This document shows positions 57,322 through 64,000 of a stretch of DNA of 64,000 nucleotides, in pieces. Made by a program: the position numbers and the translations under genes. Source of the stretch: Ensifer aridi (GTDB lineage: Bacteria > Pseudomonadota > Alphaproteobacteria > Rhizobiales > Rhizobiaceae); assembly GCF_002078505.1 (NCBI RefSeq), contig NZ_LUAV01000038.1, positions 248,001 through 312,000 on the forward strand, in the 5' to 3' direction. The notes under the pieces are model-generated. The model saw only the letters and a list, made by a program, of their open reading frames with translations, was not told the DNA's origin and ran no database searches. The first letter of the stretch is position 1. Each line of letters opens with the position of its first letter.

Positions 57322-58299
57322 ATGCGCGTGCTGATCAAAGGGGCCGGCGTCGCCGGCCTCACGGCCGCCCATGAGCTCGTCGCCCGCGGTGCGGAGGTGA
57401 CGGTGGCGGAACATTCCCGAGGCCTCGCCGGCGCCGCCTCCTGGTATGCCGGGGGGATGCTCGCGCCCTGGTGCGAACGCGAGAGCGCCGAGGAGGTAGT
57501 CCTGACGTACGGCATCGGCGCCGCCGATTGGTGGGAAGCCGCCCTTCCCGCCGATTCCGTGCATCGCAATGGCACGCTCGTGGTGGCCCAGCCGCGCGAC
57601 AGTGCAGAGCTCAAGCGCTTCGCTTCGCGCACCTCCGGCTTCCGCTGGCTCGGTGCGGAGGAGATCGCGGCGCTCGAACCAGCGCTTGCCGGCCGCTTTC
57701 GGCAGGCGCTGTTCTTTGCCGAGGAAGCCCATCTCGATCCGCGCAAGGCGCTCTCGACGCTCCGGCAAGGCCTCGTGGCGCGGGGCGTGGTATTCCGCGC
57801 CAGCGAGATCGACGAAGGCGGCTTTGCACTCACCGTCGATTGCACCGGCGCCGCCAGGATCGGCGAAGTCGAGGGGCTGCGCGGCGTTCGCGGAGAGATG
57901 ATCTATCTCCAGACGCACGAGGTCACGCTCTCCCGTCCCGTGCGCCTGCTGCACCCGCGCATTCCGCTTTATACCGTGCCGCGCGGCGGTGGGCTCTTCA
58001 TGTGCGGAGCGACGATGATCGAAAGCGACGATGGCGGCCCGATCACTGCCCGCTCGCTGATGGATTTCCTGAACACCGCCTATGCGCTGCATCCCGCCTT
58101 TGCCGAGGCCCGTCTCGTCGAGACGGGCGCGGGCGTGCGCCCGGCCTTTGCCGACAACCTGCCGCGGGTCTCGCGGCGCGAAAACACCATCTCCGTCAAC
58201 GGCCTCTACCGGCACGGCTTCCTTCTGTCGCCGGCGACGGCCAGGCAAGCAGCGGCGCTGGCCTTCGACGAACAATCAGGAAGAGGACATGTCCGATGA
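57322..58299 (+). CDS. thiO: ThiO, glycine oxidase
   Basis: A 325-aa FAD amine oxidase: RVLIKGAGVAGLTAAHELVA with the dinucleotide motif, SWYAGGMLAPWCE and a C-terminal NGLYRHGFLLSPATARQAAA. It makes the iminoglycine used by ThiG for the thiazole, replacing the ThiH route. GGAGA lies 6 nt before the ATG, only 2 bp after thiC. Confidence 0.93.
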   Translation: MRVLIKGAGVAGLTAAHELVARGAEVTVAEHSRGLAGAASWYAGGMLAPWCERESAEEVVLTYGIGAADWWEAALPADSVHRNGTLVVAQPRDSAELKRFASRTSGFRWLGAEEIAALEPALAGRFRQALFFAEEAHLDPRKALSTLRQGLVARGVVFRASEIDEGGFALTVDCTGAARIGEVEGLRGVRGEMIYLQTHEVTLSRPVRLLHPRIPLYTVPRGGGLFMCGATMIESDDGGPITARSLMDFLNTAYALHPAFAEARLVETGAGVRPAFADNLPRVSRRENTISVNGLYRHGFLLSPATARQAAALAFDEQSGRGHVR

Positions 58300-58493
58300 A
58301 GCTGACAGTGAACGGCGAAGAGCATGAGCTTCAGGCTGCGACGCTCGCCGACTTGCTCGCTCTGCTCGACTACGAAGGCGAGTGGCTCGCGACCGCCGTC
58401 AACGGCGAACTGGTGCACAGGACCGATCGCAGCCGTCATCACCTAAAGGACAGCGACCGCATCGAAATCCTGTCGCCAATGCAGGGAGGCTGA
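58296..58493 (+). CDS. thiS: ThiS, sulfur carrier protein
   Basis: A 65-aa ubiquitin-like protein (MKLTVNGEEHELQAATLADL) ending in Gly-Gly (SPMQGG), the thiocarboxylate site that donates sulfur for the thiazole. It overlaps thiO by 4 nt. Confidence 0.95.
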   Translation: MKLTVNGEEHELQAATLADLLALLDYEGEWLATAVNGELVHRTDRSRHHLKDSDRIEILSPMQGG

Positions 58494-58496
58494 GCC

Positions 58497-59270
58497 ATGC
58501 CGGTATTTTACGGAAGCGAACTCCGCTCGCGGCTGCTGCTTGGAACCGCGCGTTATCCCTCGCCGGCCGTGCTCGCCGAGGCCGTGCGGCGGTCGGGCAC
58601 CGACATCGTCACGGTTTCGCTTCGCCGCGAGACGGCGGGCGGGCGCCAGGGCGGCGCCTTCTTCGAGCTGATCCGCGAGCTCGGCGTGCGCGTGCTGCCG
58701 AACACGGCCGGCTGCCACTCGGTCTCGGAAGCCGTGCTGACGGCGAAGATGGCGCGCGAGATCTTCGCCACGGACTGGATCAAGCTCGAAGTGATCGGCC
58801 ACCACGAGACGTTGCAGCCGGATGTCTTTGGCCTCGTCGAGGCAGCGCGCATCCTCGCTGGCGAAGGATTCGAGGTCTTCCCCTACACGACCGACGATCT
58901 CGTCGTTGCCGAACGGCTGCTGGAGGCCGGCTGCAAGGTGCTGATGCCCTGGTGTGCGCCGATCGGCAGCGCCATGGGGCCGCAGAACGTGCCGAGCTTG
59001 CGCGCCATGCGCGCCGAATTTCCCGACGTGCCGCTGATCGTCGACGCCGGCATCGGCCGCCCGTCGCATGCGGCGGCCGTCATGGAGCTCGGCTATGACG
59101 CGGTGCTGCTCAACACGGCCGTCGCGGGTGCCGGCGAGCCCGTCGCCATGGCGGAAGCCTTCGCCAAGGCAATCGCGGCCGGGCACATCGCCTATCACGC
59201 CGGCATGTTGGAACCGCGCGACATGGCCGTCCCTTCGACGCCCGTTATCGGAAAGGCCGTCTTCTCATGA
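58497..59270 (+). CDS. thiG: ThiG, thiazole synthase
   Basis: A 257-aa TIM-barrel synthase: Lys96 (WIKLEVIG) forms the Schiff base with deoxyxylulose phosphate; NTAGCHSVSEAV and VDAGIGRPSHAAAVMELGYD are family motifs. It starts 3 bp after thiS, with GGGAGGC as ribosome-binding site. Confidence 0.96.
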   Translation: MPVFYGSELRSRLLLGTARYPSPAVLAEAVRRSGTDIVTVSLRRETAGGRQGGAFFELIRELGVRVLPNTAGCHSVSEAVLTAKMAREIFATDWIKLEVIGHHETLQPDVFGLVEAARILAGEGFEVFPYTTDDLVVAERLLEAGCKVLMPWCAPIGSAMGPQNVPSLRAMRAEFPDVPLIVDAGIGRPSHAAAVMELGYDAVLLNTAVAGAGEPVAMAEAFAKAIAAGHIAYHAGMLEPRDMAVPSTPVIGKAVFS

Positions 59271-59872
59271 AGCTTGATCCCTTCTATCTCATCGTCGACA
59301 GCGCCGCCTGGATCGAGCGCCTGGTCCCGCTCGGGGTCAAGCTCGTTCAGCTCAGGATCAAGGACAGGACCGAAGACGACCTCCGCGGCGAGATCCGCGC
59401 CGCCCAGGCGATCTGCGCCGAGCATCGCTGCCAGTTAATCATCAACGATTACTGGCGGCTTGCGATCGAGGAGCGCTGCGATTTCGTCCATCTCGGCCAG
59501 GAGGATCTGGCCGAGGCCGACCTCGGCGCGATCCGTGCCGCCGGGTTGAAGCTCGGGCTTAGCACCCATGACGAGGCAGAACTCAGATCGGCGCTGGCAG
59601 CCGAGCCGGACTATGTCGCGCTCGGCCCGATCTATCCGACGATCTTCAAGAAGATGAGATGGGCGCCGCAGGGACTGGAGCGGCTTGCCGCCTGGAGCGA
59701 GCGTATTCGCCCGCTGCCCCTCGTCGCGATCGGCGGGCTCAATCCGGAGCGGATCGAAGGCGTCTTCGCCCACGGCGCCGATAGCGCCGCCGTCGTCACC
59801 GACATCACGCTCAACGCCGATCCGGAGGGAAGGACGAAGGAGTGGATTCGGAAGACGGAGGCGTGGAGATAG
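59267..59872 (+). CDS. thiE: ThiE, thiamine-phosphate synthase
   Basis: A 201-aa TIM-barrel enzyme joining the pyrimidine and thiazole phosphates. Motifs: VKLVQLRIKDR, QLIINDYWRLAIE, LGLSTHDEAEL and YVALGPIYPT. It overlaps thiG by 4 nt and ends the operon. The operon lacks thiD, thiF and thiM, so these must be elsewhere. Confidence 0.93.
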   Translation: MKLDPFYLIVDSAAWIERLVPLGVKLVQLRIKDRTEDDLRGEIRAAQAICAEHRCQLIINDYWRLAIEERCDFVHLGQEDLAEADLGAIRAAGLKLGLSTHDEAELRSALAAEPDYVALGPIYPTIFKKMRWAPQGLERLAAWSERIRPLPLVAIGGLNPERIEGVFAHGADSAAVVTDITLNADPEGRTKEWIRKTEAWR

Positions 59873-59930
59873 GGCCGCTTGCCCGGCCCATTCCTCACTC
59901 CAGCGTCTGTTCGGTTCCGCAGGGATCCAC

Positions 59931-61136
59931 TCAGACCGCTATGCGCCCCCGGGAGCTGAAGACGTAGAGCGCACTCGCAAGCGTCGCGACAGCGCAGTAG
60001 CTGATGGCGCCGAGCGGGCCGAAGCCATCCACGAAGAGACCACCCAGTATCGCGCCACTGGCGATGCCGACCTGGAAGGTTGCGACGATGAGGCCGCCCG
60101 TGCTTTCCGCATGCTCGGGCGCGGCGCGCACCATCCACGTCTGGACGGCGACGGGCAGCGCACCGAATGCGAAGCCCCAGGTGGTCACCGCAACGGCCGA
60201 CACGACGTCGATCGAGCCGAAGATCACGAGGGCGAAGGCCATCGCCGCGATGAGCAGCGTACCGAGGCTGACAGCCGCCGTGATGCTGCGTTCGATGATG
60301 AGGCCCCCGGCAAGATTGCCGAAGAAACCGCCAACGCCGTAAGCGAGCAGGATCAGCGAGATCGCCTCGATGCCGAATTCGGGCACCTTCTCCAGGAACG
60401 GGCGCACATAGGTGAAACCGGCAAAGTGCCCCGAGACGAAGAGCAGCACCGTTATAATGCCGATGCGGATGCTCGGCATGCGTATGAAGTCGAACAGGAG
60501 CTTGAGGCTCGGTGCGGATTGCGGCGGCAGCCGCGGTATGCTCACCATCTGCACGATGAGCGTCAACGCCCCGACCGCGGCGGCCATCAGGAAAGCGGCG
60601 CGCCAGCCCCAGAGATCGCCGATATAGGCGCCAACCGGCGCCGCGCAGACGGTCGCAACCGATACGCCGGTGAAGACGATCGACATGGCGCGCGGCACGA
60701 GAGACATCGGCACGAGACGCAAGGCGATCGCGGCCATCATCGACCAGAAGCCGCCGAGCCCGATGCCGAGGACGACGCGAGCCGCAAGCAGCATGGCGAG
60801 ATTGGTGGCAAAGGCGGCGGTGAGGCTGGAAGCTATCAGCGCAAGGGTGAACCCCCAGAGCACCAACCGGCGATCGAATCGGCGCGTGGCGATCGCTACC
60901 GTCAGCCCCGCAACCGCGCCGACTACGGCAGTCGCCGTGACCGCCTGGCCCGCCGTGCCCGTGCTGATGCCGAGATCGGCCGCCATCGGGGTCAGAATGC
61001 TGACGGGAAGGAACTCGGCCGTGACGAGGCCGAACACGCCAAGCGCGAGGGAGGCGACGCCGGCCCAGGCGGGGTCGCTTCGCTCGTCGCTTGCCGGTAT
61101 AAGTCCGGCATCCAGTGTTGTCGCTGTATCTGTCAT
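59931..61136 (-). CDS. MFS transporter, DHA1 family drug/nucleoside exporter-like
   Basis: A 401-aa protein with twelve predicted helices (first ASLALGVFGLVTAEFLPVSI). Motif A-like ATRRFDRRLVLWG and motif C-like GIGLGGFWSMMA resemble sugar-efflux, chloramphenicol and NepI-type exporters. It is divergent from an AraC-type regulator 74 bp away, its likely controller. Substrate unknown. Confidence 0.85.
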   Translation of the reverse strand: MTDTATTLDAGLIPASDERSDPAWAGVASLALGVFGLVTAEFLPVSILTPMAADLGISTGTAGQAVTATAVVGAVAGLTVAIATRRFDRRLVLWGFTLALIASSLTAAFATNLAMLLAARVVLGIGLGGFWSMMAAIALRLVPMSLVPRAMSIVFTGVSVATVCAAPVGAYIGDLWGWRAAFLMAAAVGALTLIVQMVSIPRLPPQSAPSLKLLFDFIRMPSIRIGIITVLLFVSGHFAGFTYVRPFLEKVPEFGIEAISLILLAYGVGGFFGNLAGGLIIERSITAAVSLGTLLIAAMAFALVIFGSIDVVSAVAVTTWGFAFGALPVAVQTWMVRAAPEHAESTGGLIVATFQVGIASGAILGGLFVDGFGPLGAISYCAVATLASALYVFSSRGRIAV

Positions 61137-61210
61137 GAGAGCGGTCTCCTTGATCGGTCCGGCTTAGATAAGGCGTGACGCTCTGGACATTCCATGCTAG
61201 AAATTCCGCA

Positions 61211-62209
61211 ATGCTTGATCGTTCGTCCAAAAATTCTTCTGTCGTTTCGGAAGACTTCCTGACCGAGCTCTTGCGCGGCCTGCGCCTCGACGGCGTCGAT
61301 TACGTCCGCTGTGAGTTGGCAGGCCCGTGGGGCATTTCATTCCCGGTGCAGGAGACGGCGCGGTTCCATTTCATCTGTGGGAACTGCTGGCTGCGTGGTC
61401 CGGGCGGCGACTGGATCGAATTGAAGCGTGGCGACGCCGTGCTTCTGCCACGCGGCGGCGAGCATGCGCTGGCAAGCTCCCCGGACGAGAAATTGTCTTC
61501 GCTGGAGACCTATTCCCTCCAACAGGTATGCGATTGCGTCTACAACGTCTGCGGCGGCGGGCGCGGCGAGATGACCATCCTTTTCTGCGGCAGCCTCAAG
61601 TTCAACATGGATGCCATGCATCCCTTGCTGCGCATGATGCCGGACGTGATGCGCATCGACGCGCTCACCGCCAGCGAACCGGCGATCCCGCACCTGCTCG
61701 ACGCCATGGCGCGCGAAGTCGGCGCGAGCCGCGTCGGCTCGGGCGGCGTCCTGGCGCGGCTTGCCGATGTGCTGGCCGCGCTGATCATCCGCTCCTGGGT
61801 GGAGCACGGGTGCGGCAACACGAGCGGCTGGGTGGCCGCAGTCCGGCATCCTTCCATTGGCCGGGTGATCGCGGCTATGCATCTCGATCCGGAAAAGAAC
61901 TGGACGGTCGACTCTCTCGCCAAACTCATGGGCGCCTCGCGCTCGGGCTTCGCCCAGCAGTTCGCTGCCGTGGTCGGCGAGACACCGGCGCGTTACCTCA
62001 CGCAGGTGCGCATGCACCAGGCGCGCCAGTGGCTCGCCCGCGACCGCATGCGCATCTCGGTCGTGGCGCGGCGCCTCGGTTACGATTCCGAGGCCTCCTT
62101 CAGCCGCGCCTTCAAGCGCGTCATCGGCGCGCCGCCAAGCCACTATCGCGGTGCCGAGACGCCGGGCGCGCAGACATTCGGAGACGAGGTCTTAGAGCAC
62201 CGGCGTTGA
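61211..62209 (+). CDS. AraC-family regulator (cupin_6 + HTH)
   Basis: A 332-aa regulator with an N-terminal cupin sensor (ELAGPWGISFPVQETARFHF, LKRGDAVLLPRGGEHAL) and C-terminal AraC HTH (WTVDSLAKLMGASRSGFAQQ, ISVVARRLGYDSEASFSRAF). Start ATG 61211 (MLDRSSKN). It is expected to control the divergent MFS gene. Confidence 0.87.
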   Translation: MLDRSSKNSSVVSEDFLTELLRGLRLDGVDYVRCELAGPWGISFPVQETARFHFICGNCWLRGPGGDWIELKRGDAVLLPRGGEHALASSPDEKLSSLETYSLQQVCDCVYNVCGGGRGEMTILFCGSLKFNMDAMHPLLRMMPDVMRIDALTASEPAIPHLLDAMAREVGASRVGSGGVLARLADVLAALIIRSWVEHGCGNTSGWVAAVRHPSIGRVIAAMHLDPEKNWTVDSLAKLMGASRSGFAQQFAAVVGETPARYLTQVRMHQARQWLARDRMRISVVARRLGYDSEASFSRAFKRVIGAPPSHYRGAETPGAQTFGDEVLEHRR

Positions 62210-62218
62210 TTGCTGTTA

Positions 62219-62262
62219 GATCACGATGATTTCAGGTCGGATCGACCTGAAATATCGTGATC
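62219..62262. repeat. Large palindrome after the AraC gene
   Basis: Left arm 62219-62239 and right arm 62243-62262 pair over 20 bp with a single-base bulge and a 3-nt loop (start GATCACGATGATTTCAGG). I recognise the sequence as a common intergenic palindrome in Sinorhizobium and relatives. It is followed 14 bp later by repeat copy C. Confidence 0.8.
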
Positions 62263-62276
62263 GATTCCAGCAAGTT

Positions 62277-62327
62277 AGCGCGGGATGCGGGCGAAAAACC
62301 GCTCACACTTTTCCTCATCCCACGCTA
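62277..62327. repeat. Palindromic repeat, copy C of three
   Basis: Arms AGCGCGGGATG (62277-62287) and CATCCCACGCT (62316-62326) with inner GCGGGCG/ACCGC. The last three codons and stop (TGA at 62317-62315) of the adjacent minus-strand gene lie within the repeat. Confidence 0.85.
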
Positions 62328-63376
62328 GGCAGCTGGCCACCCGCCACGACGAATGACAGATGATGTTGCGCTGCCAAGGCGTCCAGATAGTCGCGGGCAT
62401 CAAAAACGGCACCCGGGGCCTGAGCTCCACTCAGCCGCGCCTTGCCGTCAAGCATGCGCTGTACGGCTTCACAGATGAGTGGCGCGGAGAAGGCGTAGAT
62501 GTCTTGCCCCTGGGCGGCGATCCGCCGGACATGCTCGCCGTTTCGCACGGTCGCCTCGACCAGAAAGGTCTGCGCGGACCGGCCGTTTTCATCCGCAGGC
62601 TCCGGCGGTGGCGTCGCCGGGTCCCGAACGTCACCGAGGGCGGTACGATTGAGATAGGTGCGGAGCTCGGATGACCGCGTGTGTCGCGCAATCACGACGA
62701 TCTCTGAAAAGGGGAGCTCGACGACCTTCTGCCGCGCAAACGGCTCCGGGAAATCCCAATCCATCTCGGCGGCTGGCTGAAGCACCGGCGTAAGCCTTCC
62801 GTTCGCAACTATCATGCGCCGCGCGGTGTTCTTCTTGCCGGTTACTCGAGTGCCTCGCGTGGGATGCCAACTGTCGAGCGCGATCCCTACCCTGATCTCG
62901 TCGGCGAAATGCCAGTCACCCATGACGGTTGTCACGAGCAGGTCGGCAAAGCCGCCGTAAAAGCCCATGGCCGGAATGACGAGCACGCCGGCATCGCGCG
63001 CCGCCTTGTCGAATTTGTCATAGGTCGCCTGTGCGCTCGGCTGCTCGGCCGTCACATCGAGATAGTGGATTCCCGCGCGAAGGGCAGCGGAAGCCACGGC
63101 ATCGGCGGTGTCGAGAAAGGGACCGGCACAGTTGATGACCGCGGCCGCGCCCTCGAATGCGCGATCGAGCGAGCCCGGGTTCTCTACCGAAGCACCCCGC
63201 ACCTCGATGCCAAGATCCGCGAACCCCGCCAGCTTCGCCGCGTCCCGCGCGACAGCAATCGGGGTCATGCCTCGACGCACGAGTTCTAAGACGACGAAAC
63301 GCCCCGTATGCCCGGCAGCGCCGAACACGGCGACAGCCCGATCCTGCTTCGCAGCTCTTGTTGTGTAAACAGCCAT
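62315..63376 (-). CDS. Saccharopine dehydrogenase-like NAD(P)-binding protein
   Basis: A 353-aa protein: Rossmann motif VAVFGAAGHTGRFVVLELVR, VENPGSLDRAFEGAAAVINC, GPFLDTADAVASAALRAGIH and YLDVTAEQPSAQ are typical of saccharopine dehydrogenase-like enzymes (trans-acting enoyl reductase type). No substrate can be named. Start ATG 63376 has GGAGGAA upstream. It is divergent from the TetR gene at 63479, which probably controls it. Confidence 0.8.
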   Translation of the reverse strand: MAVYTTRAAKQDRAVAVFGAAGHTGRFVVLELVRRGMTPIAVARDAAKLAGFADLGIEVRGASVENPGSLDRAFEGAAAVINCAGPFLDTADAVASAALRAGIHYLDVTAEQPSAQATYDKFDKAARDAGVLVIPAMGFYGGFADLLVTTVMGDWHFADEIRVGIALDSWHPTRGTRVTGKKNTARRMIVANGRLTPVLQPAAEMDWDFPEPFARQKVVELPFSEIVVIARHTRSSELRTYLNRTALGDVRDPATPPPEPADENGRSAQTFLVEATVRNGEHVRRIAAQGQDIYAFSAPLICEAVQRMLDGKARLSGAQAPGAVFDARDYLDALAAQHHLSFVVAGGQLPSVG

Positions 63377-63388
63377 CGATTCCTCCAC

Positions 63389-63433
63389 GCTACAGACCTG
63401 TTTGTTTGATACAGCTACAAACAAGTCTGTAGC
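63389..63433. promoter_or_regulatory. Paired TetR operators in the divergent region
   Basis: GCTACAGACCTGTTTGT (63389-63405) is the reverse complement of 63417-63433 at 16 of 17 positions. Each half is itself a near-palindrome of the TetR kind, such as TACAAACAAGTCTGTA (63416-63431). The pair covers the promoter region between the divergent genes. Confidence 0.75.
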
Positions 63434-63478
63434 GTGTCAAGCATGCTTGTGCTAAGTTCCTGACATTGGAGGTGAGTG

Positions 63479-64000
63479 ATGACGAAAAGCGCGGCCAAAG
63501 CGAACGACCACGATACTGTAGATGTGAGGGACAGGATCCTCGAAACCGCATCGACACTCTTCTATGAACGAGGCGTGCGCGCTGTGGGGGTTGACCTCGT
63601 GGTCGCGGAGGCAGGGGTCGCCAAGACCAGTCTCTATCGGCATTTCGGCACGAAGGACGACCTCATCGCCGCCTTTCTCGCCCGGGAGGACGAGGATTTC
63701 TGGGGCACATGGGACGGTGTGGCTGAAAAACACAAGGACGACGCTCAGGCGGAACTCGACGCGCACCTGGAATGGATCGGCGAGCGGGTCGGGCGACCGA
63801 ACTACCGCGGTTGCCCGCAGATCAATGTCGCCGCGGAGTTCCCGGAAGCCGACCACCCCGCGCGCAAAGTCGCGGCTGCTCACAAGCGTGAAATGCGGCG
63901 TCGGCTGAAGGGGATCGCGGAGCGGCTGAGTGTTCGCCGTCCGGACGAACTTGCCGGTCAGCTCGCATTGCTCATCAACGGCGCATTCGTCAGTTCGCAG
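63479..64000 (+). CDS. TetR-family regulator, C-terminus beyond the window
   Basis: The first 174 residues are inside the window and run to its edge without a stop. The N-terminal HTH (RAVGVDLVVAEAGVAKTSLY then RHFGTKDDLIAAF) is complete and the effector domain begins (EADHPARKVAAAHKREM). GGAGG lies 6 nt before ATG 63479. It should bind the paired palindromes 46 bp upstream and repress itself and the divergent gene. Confidence 0.87.
   Translation, partial: MTKSAAKANDHDTVDVRDRILETASTLFYERGVRAVGVDLVVAEAGVAKTSLYRHFGTKDDLIAAFLAREDEDFWGTWDGVAEKHKDDAQAELDAHLEWIGERVGRPNYRGCPQINVAAEFPEADHPARKVAAAHKREMRRRLKGIAERLSVRRPDELAGQLALLINGAFVSSQ

Overview
The window looks like an accessory replicon (pSymB-type chromid) of a Sinorhizobium/Ensifer species or a close relative. 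The evidence is high GC, dense operons with 1-4 nt overlaps between genes, several ABC sugar-uptake operons, and gene sets I recognise from Sinorhizobium: thuEFGKAB with thuR, the agp alpha-galactoside locus next to a lacEFGZK-type locus, paa, and thiCOSGE. Palindromic repeats of the rhizobial RIME type sit between genes. Species was not determined, and no rRNA, tRNA, CRISPR array, prophage or transposase was seen.

Layout. 0.1-7.9 kb: trehalose/disaccharide operon thuE-F-G-K-A-B (minus strand) with divergent LacI regulator thuR. 8.1-13.4 kb: a membrane-anchored AraC-type regulator followed by a MacAB-like export operon (HlyD adaptor, ATPase, two FtsX-like permeases). 13.5-16.1 kb: a HI0933-type flavoprotein, an SDR and a DoxX protein. 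16.1-30.2 kb: phenylacetate catabolism in three blocks: a bifunctional hydratase/3-hydroxyacyl-CoA dehydrogenase (minus), divergent paaG-paaI-paaK and a TetR regulator (plus), and paaA-B-C-D-E, an extra PaaA/PaaC-like protein, paaZ and a thioesterase (minus), with paaX upstream. 30.3-34.2 kb: an Lrp-type regulator divergent from a fused E1 alpha-beta and an E2 of a 2-oxoacid dehydrogenase. 34.2-35.4 kb: vapBC and an SRPBCC protein. 35.6-46.9 kb: the alpha-galactoside operon agaL1-agpA-B-C-D-agaL2 (minus), divergent agpT, then lacR. 47-54.2 kb: a second vapBC inserted between lacR and the lactose operon lacE-F-G-Z-K. 54.3-59.9 kb: an alpha/beta hydrolase, then a TPP riboswitch and thiC-O-S-G-E. 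59.9-64.0 kb: an MFS exporter divergent from an AraC regulator, and a saccharopine-dehydrogenase-like protein divergent from a TetR regulator cut off by the window edge.

How it fits together. Three solute-binding-protein operons feed sugars into the cell: trehalose-type disaccharides (oxidised by ThuAB), alpha-galactosides (cut by two GH4 enzymes) and beta-galactosides (cut by a GH2 enzyme). The paa genes encode activation of phenylacetate (PaaK), epoxidation (PaaABCDE), isomerisation (PaaG), ring opening (PaaZ) and beta-oxidation steps; no terminal thiolase lies in the window. A near-identical palindrome at the bifunctional-gene/paaG divergent promoter and at the paaA promoter suggests one TetR regulon, with PaaX as a second regulator.

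The least ordinary observations are the extra PaaA/PaaC-like protein with an altered first metal-ligand motif, a repeat family whose three copies each carry the stop codon of the adjacent minus-strand gene, the recurring hairpin after every solute-binding-protein gene, and the 7-TM AraC regulator next to an export operon. I saw no clearly new defence or mobile system. Starts were chosen from family alignment and ribosome-binding sites, so some may be off by a few codons.
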